The position numbers and the translations under genes are program-made. Under the pieces are notes generated by a model. That model ran no database searches, had not been told where the DNA came from, and saw only the letters and a list, made by a program, of their open reading frames with translations. Positions 26,766 through 36,049 of a stretch of 64,000 nucleotides of DNA are shown piece after piece; within the stretch, counting starts at the first letter, position 1; each line of letters starts with the position of its first letter. The stretch spans positions 62,001 through 126,000 of the forward strand of contig NZ_JAMBOL010000012.1 in the NCBI RefSeq assembly GCF_023715605.1, in the 5' to 3' direction. Source of the stretch: Halalkalibacter oceani (GTDB lineage Bacteria; Bacillota; Bacilli; Bacillales; Bacillaceae_D).

Positions 26766-27422
26766 ATGAAAAAGCAATTTGCTGTCATTGGACTGGGGCG
26801 CTTTGGAAGCAGTGTTTGTAAAGAGCTTTATAAATTAGGCCATGAAGTGTTGGCAATTGATTCACGAGAAGAAAAAGTCAACGACATTACGCGCCATTCG
26901 ACCCACAGCGTAATCGCCAATGGCACGGATGAAAAAGCGCTCCAATCATTGGGAATCCGCAATTTTGATTATGTCATTGTCGCGATTGGGGATGATATAC
27001 AGTCAAGCATTCTCTGTACGCTGCTGTTAAAAGAGCTCGGTGTTGAAAAAGTGTGGGTGAAAGCACAAAACTACTATCATCAGCGCGTATTGGAAAAGAT
27101 CGGCGCTGATCGGATTGTCCATCCGGAGCAGGATATGGGCATCCGGATCGCTCAGCATATCATTTCGGAAAAAATTGTCGACTACATCGAGCTTTCGCCT
27201 GATTACAGCATCGTCGAGCTGATCGCGACAGACAAGGTTTCCAATCAATCACTCGTTGAGTTAAATATCCGCGCTTTGTACGGCTGTACGATTCTTGGGA
27301 TCAAAAGAGGGGATGATATTAATATCGCCCCGACGCCGACGGATCGAATCCAGCAGGGGGATATTTTAATCGTGATCGGCCATAAAAACGACCTGAAACG
27401 ATTTGAAGACGAAGGAATGTAG
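26766..27422 (+). CDS. ktrA: Potassium uptake regulatory subunit KtrA
   Basis: A 218-residue cytosolic ring-forming subunit that gates a KtrB-type potassium channel. The RCK-N Rossmann domain starts FAVIGLGRFGSSVCKELYKLG, with the acidic AIDSREEKV. The RCK-C domain (about 140-218) ends KRFEDEGM, very close to the KtrA C-terminus of Bacillus rather than KtrC. RCK-N binds ATP/ADP/NAD(H) and RCK-C binds cyclic-di-AMP in the family. No ktrB lies nearby, so its membrane partner must be elsewhere. Start ATG 26766, RBS AGGTAGGGAG. It lies 10 bases after the DUF3006 gene. Confidence 0.93.
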   Translation: MKKQFAVIGLGRFGSSVCKELYKLGHEVLAIDSREEKVNDITRHSTHSVIANGTDEKALQSLGIRNFDYVIVAIGDDIQSSILCTLLLKELGVEKVWVKAQNYYHQRVLEKIGADRIVHPEQDMGIRIAQHIISEKIVDYIELSPDYSIVELIATDKVSNQSLVELNIRALYGCTILGIKRGDDINIAPTPTDRIQQGDILIVIGHKNDLKRFEDEGM

Positions 27423-27560
27423 ACTTATAGTAGCACGATAAAAGATACTCATCATAAGATATGAAATGTGAGGTTCTCTCTATAAGTAACAAAAACAACG
27501 TGATAATAATGTTAATGCAGGTTATAGTTAAGGATAAAGGTGTGCAAGGAGGAAATGACA

Positions 27561-27773
27561 ATGGAAGAATACTTTCCATTACAAGATTGGATAGAGAGAA
27601 ACCAATTGCTGAAATTGACTATTATTCGACCAAAAATAGGCAGACAAATATTGCATGGAAGATTAATCTCCTATGATAAGGATAAACTGTCATTACTGTT
27701 TTATGATGATGATCGCAAAGAAGTCATTCATATCGTGCAGAATGAAATTGAACAGATAGAAGCGGAAAAGTAA
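27561..27773 (+). CDS. Small YolD-like protein
   Basis: A 70-residue protein of unknown role. The pattern HGRLISYDKDKLSLLFY..EVIHIVQNEIEQIE resembles the beta-strand layout of the YolD-like family, where the middle strand reads out to an I-E-x-I-E end; the match is weak. The ATG at 27561 lies 8 bases from AAGGAGGA. It is a single gene closed by the R1 terminator. Confidence 0.6.
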   Translation: MEEYFPLQDWIERNQLLKLTIIRPKIGRQILHGRLISYDKDKLSLLFYDDDRKEVIHIVQNEIEQIEAEK

Positions 27774-27791
27774 GACCCTGGAACAAAAGCT

Positions 27792-27835
27792 GAGGCTGGG
27801 AAAAAGGTTGTTTTTTTACCTTTTTCCCAGCCTCT
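27792..27835. terminator. Bidirectional terminator, repeat family R1 copy 4
   Basis: GAGGCTGGGAAAAAGGT at 27792-27808 pairs perfectly with ACCTTTTTCCCAGCCTC at 27818-27834. It is the best conserved copy of the family and lies between two convergent genes. Confidence 0.92.
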
Positions 27836-27836
27836 C

Positions 27837-29081
27837 TTAGTGAAGCGTTACTTTGATCAGCCGCAGCCTGCGATTTTCCGTTTCCTCTACTTGTAAGGAA
27901 AGCTGCTCATAGGTGAATTCATCCCCCTTAGCGGGAATACGCTGAAACTCCTCGACGAGCCAGCCTCCCAGCGTGTAATAGGATGTATCTGGAAGCTCGA
28001 CGTTCATCAGCCGCGCGAAATCATCAAGTGAATAATCGGCATGAAAAAGATACGTCTTCGGATCGAGCTGCTTCACAAGCTTGATCGTTTCATCATGCTC
28101 GTCCCATATTTCCCCGACGATTTCTTCCAGAATATCTTCAAGAGTCACCAGCCCTGATGTTCCGCCAAATTCATCAATCACGATCGCCATATGAATTTTA
28201 TTTTTCTGCAGTTCCGGTAAAAGTGACGAAATTTTCATCGATTCTACAACGAGTAAAGGTTCCCTGATCAATGACGGGATATCGACATTTTTGTCTTGAA
28301 TATAGGCGGTAAGAAAATCCCGCTCGGACAAAATGCCGATAATATGATCGATCGTTCCATCGTAAACAGGCAAACGTGAAAAACGTTCCCGGAAAAAGAT
28401 CTCTTTAATCTCCTCCGCCGATTGATTGACATTGATGGCGATAATGTCCATTCTCGGCTTTAAAATTTCGCCGACAAGAATATCATCAAAATCTAAAGAG
28501 CGGTGGACAAGCTCTTTTTCATTTTCATTTAAGACACCCTCATCTTCACTCAACTGCACCATTACCTTTAACTCCTCCTCCGTAATAGAAGGAGTGATCT
28601 GTTTATTGCGAATAAGCAGAGAAACGGCCTTTCTTAGCTGCAGGAACACCCAGGTGACCGGAGTCAAGATCGTTATTAGAACCATGAGAATCGCGGAAAC
28701 GCGTAACGAAAATGGTTCAGCAAATTCTTTAGCAAAGGATTTTGGCATAATTTCCCCGAAAATGAGCACAAGAATGGTAACGACAAATGTACTGACAAAT
28801 ACGCCGGTACTCGGCCCGAAGAGATCTGTCGCCAGCTGTGCTGAAATGGTCGCTGCGGCAATGTTGACGAGATTGTTGCCGACGAGAATGGTTGATAATG
28901 CTTTATCGAAATTCTCTATAATGTAAAGCGCCTTCTTTGCGCCGGGACGATTTTCGTCAGCGTAGCTTTTTAAACGGATTTTATTTGCGCTTGAAAAAGC
29001 TGTTTCAACTGAGGAGAAAAAAGCAGACAGGATTAACAAAATGAAAAACAGGCTGATCATACTTAGTGGTATTTCGTCCAA
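27837..29081 (-). CDS. CNNM/CorC-type membrane protein (hemolysin family, CBS domains)
   Basis: A 414-residue protein: a DUF21/CNNM membrane domain at about residues 1-180 (SAFFSSVETAFSSANKIRLK, FGEIMPKSFAKEFAEPF), a CBS pair at about 205-330 (KPRMDIIAI, GILSERDFL, IVIDEFGGTSGLVTLEDI) and a CorC-HlyC domain at the C-terminus (LGGWLVEEF). Family members take part in magnesium export or homeostasis and in sodium resistance; the 'hemolysin' name is historical. TTG start at 29081 with GGAG upstream; an internal ATG at residue 8 is an alternative. It is monocistronic. Confidence 0.9.
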   Translation of the reverse strand: MDEIPLSMISLFFILLILSAFFSSVETAFSSANKIRLKSYADENRPGAKKALYIIENFDKALSTILVGNNLVNIAAATISAQLATDLFGPSTGVFVSTFVVTILVLIFGEIMPKSFAKEFAEPFSLRVSAILMVLITILTPVTWVFLQLRKAVSLLIRNKQITPSITEEELKVMVQLSEDEGVLNENEKELVHRSLDFDDILVGEILKPRMDIIAINVNQSAEEIKEIFFRERFSRLPVYDGTIDHIIGILSERDFLTAYIQDKNVDIPSLIREPLLVVESMKISSLLPELQKNKIHMAIVIDEFGGTSGLVTLEDILEEIVGEIWDEHDETIKLVKQLDPKTYLFHADYSLDDFARLMNVELPDTSYYTLGGWLVEEFQRIPAKGDEFTYEQLSLQVEETENRRLRLIKVTLH

Positions 29082-29309
29082 ACAATATCACACTCCAAGA
29101 GGTTTTATTCTTATTATAACGTAAACCTCATTCAATCGTTACTGTTATGATGTCCGTCTGATGAAAAATTAATAGTTATTCGGTTATGTCTTTTGCCCAG
29201 CGTGGGCTGTTATGAAAGCGTCAGAAAAACAGTAAGAGATAAAGCCATGTTTCGCGATATGTTCTCGTGGGTATTTATCAAGTAAAGAAAACGCTGAGGA
29301 GGGGTTAGG

Positions 29310-29609
29310 ATGAATAACCAGTTCGCGATGGATAATAATGTTATGAAGCAGTTGCAGATTATCAGAAGCTTGCAAAGACGTTCAGAAGCAACGGTTCAGT
29401 CGTTATATGCGCAGGCCATTCTTGAATACTCGCTCTATCATGACAAGAAGAAAAGGCTGCTCGATCAGATTGACCACGCATTGGAAACAAATGACCGCGA
29501 ACAATTTCATCAATATTCAAAAAAGTACAAACAGTTACTTGATGACCATCGCAAGGGAAAAACGGTTGTAGAAAACGGATTTGAACTCCATTTAACCTTT
29601 GAGACATAG
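29310..29609 (+). CDS. IDEAL-domain small protein
   Basis: A 99-residue helical protein. The segment LLDQIDHALETNDREQFHQY fits the IDEAL domain (a short helical pair found in Bacilli, for example in YpiB and ComK). Its role is unknown; regulatory protein contacts are likely. ATG start at 29310 with GAGGAGGGG. Confidence 0.7.
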   Translation: MNNQFAMDNNVMKQLQIIRSLQRRSEATVQSLYAQAILEYSLYHDKKKRLLDQIDHALETNDREQFHQYSKKYKQLLDDHRKGKTVVENGFELHLTFET

Positions 29610-29677
29610 AAGCGGGCTTATGTCGTTAATTTAGAATACCCTGGCAGCTATAAAATTCGTAAAATGAGGTGAAACTG

Positions 29678-29818
29678 ATGTGGACACTGTTAATTATTTT
29701 ATTAATTCTCTGGTTACTGGGATTCAGCTTTGAAGTCGCAGGCAACCTGATCCATTTGCTTCTCGTTGTTGCCTTAATCGTGCTGATCATCCGCCTTGTA
29801 ACCGGGAGAAGAGTTTAG
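29678..29818 (+). CDS. Lmo0937-family 46-residue membrane protein
   Basis: The small frame encodes MWTLLIILLILWLLGFSFEV.., two hydrophobic segments with a GNLIHLLLVVALIVLIIRL second half and a basic end (TGRRV). This is the typical look of the Lmo0937 family, often stress-related in Firmicutes. GAGGTGA lies 7 bases upstream of the ATG. It follows the IDEAL gene by 68 bases. Confidence 0.85.
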   Translation: MWTLLIILLILWLLGFSFEVAGNLIHLLLVVALIVLIIRLVTGRRV

Positions 29819-29957
29819 CAAGATGAATAAACAGACTGACATTTGTAGAATGGAAGGAAAGTCAACCGGCTCTTGGGTTATGTGAAATTCAGGAGCGGGG
29901 CTCTCCCCTTCGCAGACTTTAAAAAGGATGTACGGATAGATACAGATTGTAAGAAAA

Positions 29958-29994
29958 AGGCTGGGAAAAAGGTGAAAAACCTTTATCCCGGCCT
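29958..29994. terminator. Terminator, repeat family R1 copy 5
   Basis: AGGCTGGG pairs with CCCGGCCT around AAAGG/CCTT. The 100 bases upstream (TTCAGGAGCGGG..CTCCCCTTC and TGTAAGAAA) resemble sequence in front of the R1 copy at 39.4 kb, so the repeat is longer than the hairpin. It also ends the small reverse-strand gene at 30027. Confidence 0.75.
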
Positions 29995-30026
29995 CTTCAC
30001 GTCATTTTTACGTTCTTCTATCAAAA

Positions 30027-30203
30027 TTACGTTAAAAGGTTGTAAGCGTTTTGAAAAATAGGCTCGCCTTTTACATAATGTAAAAACAAATAATGAAGAG
30101 CTTCTTCCTCCGAATGAAAATGTTGTCGAACCTCCTCATAGGCAGAGGCTAAAAACGGGTCGAGAGCAAGCAGTTTCTTCATGCGCTCCGGCTGAAAGCT
30201 CAT
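30027..30203 (-). CDS. 58-residue hypothetical protein
   Basis: The reverse strand encodes MSFQPERMKKLLALDPFLAS.. ending NAYNLLT, a helical protein with an acidic middle (HFHSEEEALHYLFLHYVKGE). AAAGGAGG lies 9 bases upstream of the ATG at 30203, a strong RBS. I do not recognise the family. It is divergent from the sigma factor gene and ends near the R1 terminator. Confidence 0.7.
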   Translation of the reverse strand: MSFQPERMKKLLALDPFLASAYEEVRQHFHSEEEALHYLFLHYVKGEPIFQNAYNLLT

Positions 30204-30464
30204 GTGAGGCCAGCCTCCTTTCCGTTTGTTCGCTTTATTATATGGCAGGTGGGGAGAATGGTTCGAAAATAATGTATAATAAAAACAAGCAGAGATTCAC
30301 CGCTCTATCGCATGAAGAAGGAACGCCATGCTGACGGGTGCAAGGAAGCAATCAAGAAGATCGTAAAGGAATAAACTGTTGATTACGCTATGGAGGGTAA
30401 AGGAGCGTAAAATAGACAGAGCGCTTCTCTTCTCTTACCATAGGTACAAAGATGGAGGAAGAAG

Positions 30465-31202
30465 GTGATTTCATTGATTACTGTATCAAAGCAGGAAAAG
30501 CAGGTTGAAGTAAATGCTATCAATGAAGAGCGGATTGAGGATTTTCTAAAAAAGTATGAACATCTTGTATGGAAATATGCTCACCGATATACTCTCCACC
30601 CCCAGATGAATGAAGATTTGATTCAGGTAGGAATGATTGGTTTATTACAGGCGATTAAACGTTATCAGCATGATCGCGGACGATCCTTTGAAGCTTTTGC
30701 CATCCCGACGATTATTGGAGAAATAAAGCGCTATTTGCGCGATCAGACATGGAGTGTTCACGTGCCACGCCGTATCAAGGAGACCGGTCCACGTATCCAT
30801 AAGAAAATAGATGAATTGACAGTCAGACTTCAACGGATCCCATCATTGGCGGAGGTCGCTGATGCACTGAAGATAAGTGAAAGGGAAGTTAAGGAGTGTC
30901 AGCAGGCATGGCAGTCGTATCAAGCTGTTTCCCTGTTTAAGCAAACTCACCGCGATGACGAAGACCTGACCTTATTGGATGTCATCCCATTGTATGAAAA
31001 TGATGTTGAGCAAGTCCATCATTCTCTCTACATGGCGGAAATGCTGAGTGGCTTACCGGAAAAGGAAAAGCAGATTATTTTTTTAACTGTGATGGACGGT
31101 TTTTCGCAAAAGCAGGCGGCAGAAAAGCTCGGCCTTTCGCAAATGCAAGTATCACGTTTAAAGCGAAAAGCGTTGGAAAATTTAAAATGCTATGTCAGCT
31201 GA
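30465..31202 (+). CDS. SigB/SigF-type alternative sigma factor
   Basis: A 245-residue sigma-70 family factor. Region 2 reads YEHLVWKYAHRYTLHPQMNEDLIQVGMIGLLQAIKRYQ (in part), with AFAIPTIIGEIKRYLRDQTW. Region 3 is PRIHKKIDELTVRLQ and region 4 ends GFSQKQAAEKLGLSQMQVSRLKRKAL. This layout is the SigB/SigF/SigG class, controlling general stress or sporulation genes. No RsbV/RsbW or SpoIIAA/AB homologue lies beside it, which is unusual because those anti-sigma genes normally precede it. GTG 30465 (after GGAGGA) or TTG 30474 (after GAAGGTGA) could be the start. Confidence 0.88.
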   Translation: MISLITVSKQEKQVEVNAINEERIEDFLKKYEHLVWKYAHRYTLHPQMNEDLIQVGMIGLLQAIKRYQHDRGRSFEAFAIPTIIGEIKRYLRDQTWSVHVPRRIKETGPRIHKKIDELTVRLQRIPSLAEVADALKISEREVKECQQAWQSYQAVSLFKQTHRDDEDLTLLDVIPLYENDVEQVHHSLYMAEMLSGLPEKEKQIIFLTVMDGFSQKQAAEKLGLSQMQVSRLKRKALENLKCYVS

Positions 31203-31248
31203 AACAATGACGCTCGCACGACGGGTTGAAAATGTGAGGAGAGCCGAG

Positions 31249-31418
31249 GCCACTGAAAAACCTCTTTTTCCGTAACTCGAAGAAGAGTAATGGCTCCGCG
31301 CGTTGCACGCCTTGCTACGAGAAACCCACTCGTAGCAAAGGCTTTCAAAATCAGGCAACGGCTACGCTCATTACGAAAAAGCTGTTGAAAAAGTGAAAAT
31401 CGTACTTTTTCAGCAGCT
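31249..31418 (+). repeat. R2 structured repeat, copy A
   Basis: About 170 bases beginning GCCACTGAAAAAC and ending with a GCTGTTGAAAAAGT / ACTTTTTCAGCAGC hairpin. Inside, GTAATG (31287) pairs with CATTAC (31369), CGTTGC (31301) with GCAACG (31355), and TTGCTACGAG with CTCGTAGCAA around loop AAACCCA. Similar copies lie at 58947-59122 and, inverted, at 62379. It follows the sigma factor gene, and its end hairpin could stop transcription. Confidence 0.85.
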
Positions 31419-31530
31419 TCGGAGAGCCGGTGTTTTTAGAGCTTGGAGAGCAAAGCCGGCTTCTCTTTGACGGGCAGTAGAGATGGACATTTGGATCATA
31501 AAATAAAAGCAAACGATTGCAAAAGAAACA

Positions 31531-31591
31531 TTGACAAAAGTCAGAACATTTCGTATAATAATCCTAATACCTTCCGACCGACTAGTCAGTC
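31531..31591 (+). promoter_or_regulatory. Consensus promoter and TetR operator of the propionate operon
   Basis: TTGACA at 31531-31536 and TATAAT at 31554-31559 with a 17-base spacer are a perfect SigA consensus. Just behind it, GACCGACTAGTCAGTC at 31576-31591 is a 16-base palindrome with one mismatched pair and lies where a bound TetR protein would block transcription. A strong promoter kept off by the adjacent TetR product is the likely logic. Confidence 0.85.
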
Positions 31592-31633
31592 TGTGGGTAT
31601 TTGCTTTACGTGAAAGGAGATATAGAGATAAAA

Positions 31634-32266
31634 ATGAAGAAAAAGCCTACAAAAGAGAGAATTATAGAGACAGCATTACGACTTTTTGAAGAGAATGGCT
31701 TTCATGCTGTGACCGTCGATCGGATTGTGCAGGAAAGCGAAACATCAAAGGGGGGATTTTATCATAATTTTAAATCAAAGGATGAGCTTCTCTACACGGT
31801 CCACGATTCCTTTATCACGTACATCCTTGATAAAGCCGAGGATGCCTATAACCGGTTTTCGACTCCGGCGGAGCGGCTTTATGAAACAGTCAGATCATTT
31901 GTGATGATGTTTGATCTGTACCGCCCGCATGTCACGGTGTTTTACCAGGAATCGCTCTATTTAAGCAAGGAGTATTTTGAAACGATTAAACGTAAGCGCG
32001 ATCGCTACAAAGAGAAAATGTTTCGGGTCGTTAACGAAGGGATTGCCTGCGGGGAATTCAGAAAAGAAATCCCGGTACCGATTACTTCTATGGCGATTTT
32101 CGGAATGACGAACTGGACATATAAATGGTACAAGGAAACGGGCCAGTATTCGATTGAAGAAATCGCCGATATTTATGCGGATCTGATTATGCATGCTGTC
32201 ATGACGAAGGAAGCGTTAGCAAAGCCGGAGTATGCGAGATTCTTTTTGACAAATAAGCTTGGCTAG
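31634..32266 (+). CDS. TetR-family transcriptional regulator of the acyl-CoA operon
   Basis: A 210-residue repressor. The N-terminal helix-turn-helix RIIETALRLFEENGFHAVTV..SKGGFYHNFKSKDELL is the TetR signature, and the C-terminal ligand domain (about 60-210) resembles fatty-acid/acyl-CoA responsive members (YRPHVTVFYQES, MTNWTYKWY). It lies upstream of four propionyl/methylmalonyl-CoA genes, so an acyl-CoA ligand is likely, by inference. The ATG at 31634 is 13-14 bases from AAAGGAGA; GTG 31610 overlaps that site. It probably represses its own operon through the palindrome at 31576. Confidence 0.88.
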   Translation: MKKKPTKERIIETALRLFEENGFHAVTVDRIVQESETSKGGFYHNFKSKDELLYTVHDSFITYILDKAEDAYNRFSTPAERLYETVRSFVMMFDLYRPHVTVFYQESLYLSKEYFETIKRKRDRYKEKMFRVVNEGIACGEFRKEIPVPITSMAIFGMTNWTYKWYKETGQYSIEEIADIYADLIMHAVMTKEALAKPEYARFFLTNKLG

Positions 32267-32344
32267 CTGCTTTCGCCCTGGAGAGATGTAGGCTTGGATG
32301 GGAGAAGAGAAATCTTTACATAACAAAAGGTGGTGTAAAGAGAG

Positions 32345-33895
32345 ATGGATATGTTTGATCACATTCAAGAATTAGAGATACGACGTGAAAAGGTGCAGCT
32401 TGGTGGTGGACAAAAACGAATCGATGCGCAGCATGAGCGTGGAAAGCTGACTGCAAGACAGCGAATTGAGCTGTTGCTTGATGATGGAAGCTTTGTCGAA
32501 TTAAACCCTTTTATCGAACACCGCAGCTCGGCGGAAGGACTTGCAGAAGGACCGGGTGATGGGGTAGTGACAGGCTACGGAAAAATCGCCGGCCGGTCTG
32601 TTTTCCTGTTTGCCCAGGATTTCACCGTGTTTGGCGGGGCACTTGGCGAAATGCACGCGAAAAAAATCGCCAATGTCATGGATCTGGCGGCGGAGAACGG
32701 TGCGCCGATTATCGGCTTGAATGATTCAGGCGGGGCGCGAATACAGGAAGGGGTTCTCTCGCTTGATGGCTATGGCCATATCTTTTATCGAAACTCGATT
32801 TACTCTGGCGTGATTCCGCAAATCTCCGTCATTCTCGGGCCATGTGCGGGTGGTGCGGTCTATTCGCCGGCGATTACTGATTTTGTTTTTATGGTGGAAA
32901 AAACGAGTCAAATGTTTATTACGGGACCAAAGGTAATCGAAAGCGTCACCGGGGCCAAAATCAATCATGAAGATCTCGGCGGAGCGAGCGTTCATTCAAC
33001 GAAAAGCGGCAATGCCCATTTTACGGCGGCAACGGAAGAAGAAGTGCTGGCTGACGTTAGACGATTGGTGGAATTTCTTCCTTCCAGCTATGAAGAGAAG
33101 GCGATTCGCAAGCCGTCCGCGGCGAACAGAGAGACTGGAGAGCGCGTGCAGGAGCTGGTCGATATCGTTCCGGTCGATGGCACGAAGGTTTATGATGTCC
33201 GCCAGGTGCTCACTGCGATAGTCGATGACGGTGATTTCATGGAGGTTCAGGCCCGTTTTGCAAAAAATCTCGTCGTCGGCTTTGGCCGGATTGCCGGAGA
33301 AACGGTTGGTCTTGTCGCCAATAATCCGAAAAACATGGCCGGCGGTCTCGATATTGATTCATCCGACAAGGGCGCCCGCTTTATCCGCTTTTGCGATTGC
33401 TTCCATATTCCGCTTATTACGTTTGAGGATGTCAGCGGCTTTATTCCGGGTGTGAAGCAGGAGCATGGCGGCATCATCAGACATGGGGCGAAAATTTTGT
33501 ATGCGTATTCCGAAGCGACGGTGCCGAAGATTACCGTCATTCTGCGCAAAGCCTTCGGAGGAGCCTATGTCGCGTTAAACAGCAAGGCGATCGGCGCCGA
33601 CCTCGTCTTTGCCTGGCCGAATGCCGAGCTTGCCGTCATGGGGCCGGAGGGAGCGGCGACGATCATTTATGCGAAGGAAATCCGCGAGAGCGCTGATCCG
33701 GAAGCGATGAGAAAGGCGAAGATTGCCGAATATCGCGAGCGATTTGCCAATCCGTATATCGCCGCGGCGCACGGGATGGTCGATGATGTCATTGATCCGC
33801 GCGATACGCGGAAAGTTCTTGTTCAATCATTAGAAATGCTGCGTCATAAGAAGAAGAAGCTTCCTGATAAAAAGCATGGAAATATCCCTCTTTAA
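32345..33895 (+). CDS. pccB: Propionyl-CoA carboxylase beta (carboxyltransferase) subunit
   Basis: A 516-residue biotin-dependent carboxyltransferase of the PccB/MmdA/YqjD family. It transfers CO2 between carboxybiotin and propionyl-CoA, giving methylmalonyl-CoA. Two crotonase-like halves are seen: NDSGGARIQEGVLSL with GPCAGGAVYSPAITDF (oxyanion loops, N-half), and VSGFIPGVKQEHGGIIRHGA with RKAFGGAYVALNS (C-half). No biotin carboxylase or biotin carrier gene is present nearby, so those must come from elsewhere. ATG 32345 with AAGGTGGTG. The following mutase genes support propionyl-CoA rather than methylcrotonyl-CoA as substrate. Confidence 0.9.
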   Translation: MDMFDHIQELEIRREKVQLGGGQKRIDAQHERGKLTARQRIELLLDDGSFVELNPFIEHRSSAEGLAEGPGDGVVTGYGKIAGRSVFLFAQDFTVFGGALGEMHAKKIANVMDLAAENGAPIIGLNDSGGARIQEGVLSLDGYGHIFYRNSIYSGVIPQISVILGPCAGGAVYSPAITDFVFMVEKTSQMFITGPKVIESVTGAKINHEDLGGASVHSTKSGNAHFTAATEEEVLADVRRLVEFLPSSYEEKAIRKPSAANRETGERVQELVDIVPVDGTKVYDVRQVLTAIVDDGDFMEVQARFAKNLVVGFGRIAGETVGLVANNPKNMAGGLDIDSSDKGARFIRFCDCFHIPLITFEDVSGFIPGVKQEHGGIIRHGAKILYAYSEATVPKITVILRKAFGGAYVALNSKAIGADLVFAWPNAELAVMGPEGAATIIYAKEIRESADPEAMRKAKIAEYRERFANPYIAAAHGMVDDVIDPRDTRKVLVQSLEMLRHKKKKLPDKKHGNIPL

Positions 33896-33976
33896 GAAAG
33901 CGATTTCACTTACTGTTGTGTCTTTTAAAAAATAAAAGTGCAAATGAAGGGAGTGAAGGGGCCTAAAGAGGCTGCC

Positions 33977-36049
33977 ATGACTATGGAAAAAAACGACGTA
34001 TTATCTCAATTTAGTGAATTCCCGACCCCATCCTATGAAGAGTGGCAACAAGTGACGGAAAAATCATTGAAAGGAAAATCGTTTGAGACATTGCTGACGA
34101 CGTTGCCCGACGGCATTGTTCTTAAACCGATGTATCAAAGAAAGGATGTCCAGCAGCTCCTTTTGCAGGATCAGCTGCCGGGGCAATTTCCGTTCACGAG
34201 AGGAACCCGGTCGAAGCATTCCTCCTGGCTGATTAGCCAAGCGCTTTCAGCCGCAACTCCGAAGCAATTGAATGAAGAGCTTCACCAAGCGCTCGCTGCC
34301 GGGCAGGAGGTGCTGCATATTGCGGTTGCCGAGGAGGTGAAGCGCGGCAACATCGCCGGGCTTGAAACAGAGCAGGTTGGCGGAGTGCCAATATTTGATC
34401 TTGACGATATGCGCGAGTTGTTTTCCGCGATTGAACCAAGCCGCTACCCGCTTTACCTTGATGCCGGAGAAATCGCGACTCCGTTTCTCGCTGCTTTGGC
34501 GCTGGTGTCATCGAAGGAAGGGAAGCCGCTGTTTGGTGTGGTCGGAGCCGATCCGCTGCACGTGCTGGCGAAATATGGCAGGCTGACCTGTTCCTTAGCA
34601 GAAGCCTATAAGCAAATGGCTTTGGCGGTCCGATGGGCGAGCAATGATGCTCCCGGCTTGCGCACCGTATTGGTTCAGGCTCATCATTACCATAACGGAG
34701 GCGCCAGCGCGGCGATGGAGGTAGCCTGCGCATTGGCGACAGGGGCAGAGTATGTCGCGGCGTTGATCGACAGCGGGCTGACAGCCGATGAGGCGGGAAG
34801 CGCGATTGCCTTTTCCTTTTCTGTCGGCAGTGACTACTTTACGGAGATCGCCAAGCTCCGGGCCGCCCGGACGTTATGGGCAGCGATCATGGCCGAGTTT
34901 GGCGCCGGGGAAGAAGCGCAGAAAATGATCATTCACGCGCGGACATCGCTTTTTACGAAAACAGCCGAGGATCGTCATGTCAATCTGTTACGGGCGACGA
35001 GCGAAGCGTTTGCGGCAGCGGTGGCCGGGGTTGACAGCATCGAGGTCAGTCCATTTGATGAAGCACTACAGCAGACGACCTCATTTTCAAGAAGGATCGC
35101 GCGAAATACGTCGCTTATTTTGCGAGAAGAGGCGCATATTGGGCAAACAATTGATCCGAGCGGTGGCTCATGGTATGTCGAGCATGTGACAGAGGAGCTC
35201 GCTAAAAAAATATGGAAGCGCTTTCTGGAGATTGATGAAGCCGGCGGGATTGTCGAAGCGTTACAGCGTGGCGTGATCCAGGATGAGATTGAAGCAATGT
35301 GGAAAAAACGGGTTCAGCAGGTGGAAACGCGTAAGCAGGTGATTGTCGGCAATAATCAATACATCAACCTGATGGAGAAGGAAGATTCCGTCACGCCGCG
35401 ACAGGAAGAGTCAGGTGATGAGTACGCGGCCCGGGTTCAGCAGAAGCTTGCCGAGACAAAGACAAGGATCACCCCGCCGCAAACGCTGGCAGAGATGGAG
35501 CAATTGCTTGAAGAAGGCATACCGTTCTCGACGCTGCAGCAATGCTTGAAGCAGCAGGTAGGAAGCGGTGCGATCGTTACCCCGATTCCGCAACGCCGGC
35601 TTGCCGAGCCTTATGAAAAGCTGCGTCACCGCAGCAGGAGGCTTGCCGCCAAACAGGGCGCAATGCCGGCCGTGCTCATTGTCGGACTGGGAGCGCTCGC
35701 TGATTATAAGACGCGAGCTGATTTTATCGCCGGCTTCTTCCAATGCGGGGGCTTTGATGTCCGTCAGACGCCACTTCATGCTCCGGAACAAGACGATTTT
35801 TTCGCGCAATGTCAAATGATCGTCCTGTGCGGCCACGATGAGGCTTATGAAAAAACGGCGCCCGGTCTGATTGAAAATTGGCGCAGTCAGGCAGCGGCTA
35901 AAAAATATTTCATAGCGGGCCGGCCTGATCAGTCTTTGACGGACAAATTAAAGCAGGCTGGACTCGACGGAATGATCGATCGCCGGACGAATGCTTATAC
36001 TTTTTTGTATGCCTTGCAGGATTGGCTGAAAGGAGGAGACGATGAGTAG
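33977..36049 (+). CDS. mutA: Methylmalonyl-CoA mutase small (non-catalytic) subunit
   Basis: A 690-residue mutase-fold subunit that pairs with MutB. The barrel is recognisable ([63 protein letters not shown]). The C-terminal B12-like domain lacks the DxHxxG cobalamin motif ([19 protein letters not shown]), as expected for the inactive subunit. I take the ATG at 33977 after AAAGAGG; the GTG at 33938 lacks a good site. Its last 8 bases overlap mutB, which indicates translational coupling. Confidence 0.9.
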   Translation: MTMEKNDVLSQFSEFPTPSYEEWQQVTEKSLKGKSFETLLTTLPDGIVLKPMYQRKDVQQLLLQDQLPGQFPFTRGTRSKHSSWLISQALSAATPKQLNEELHQALAAGQEVLHIAVAEEVKRGNIAGLETEQVGGVPIFDLDDMRELFSAIEPSRYPLYLDAGEIATPFLAALALVSSKEGKPLFGVVGADPLHVLAKYGRLTCSLAEAYKQMALAVRWASNDAPGLRTVLVQAHHYHNGGASAAMEVACALATGAEYVAALIDSGLTADEAGSAIAFSFSVGSDYFTEIAKLRAARTLWAAIMAEFGAGEEAQKMIIHARTSLFTKTAEDRHVNLLRATSEAFAAAVAGVDSIEVSPFDEALQQTTSFSRRIARNTSLILREEAHIGQTIDPSGGSWYVEHVTEELAKKIWKRFLEIDEAGGIVEALQRGVIQDEIEAMWKKRVQQVETRKQVIVGNNQYINLMEKEDSVTPRQEESGDEYAARVQQKLAETKTRITPPQTLAEMEQLLEEGIPFSTLQQCLKQQVGSGAIVTPIPQRRLAEPYEKLRHRSRRLAAKQGAMPAVLIVGLGALADYKTRADFIAGFFQCGGFDVRQTPLHAPEQDDFFAQCQMIVLCGHDEAYEKTAPGLIENWRSQAAAKKYFIAGRPDQSLTDKLKQAGLDGMIDRRTNAYTFLYALQDWLKGGDDE

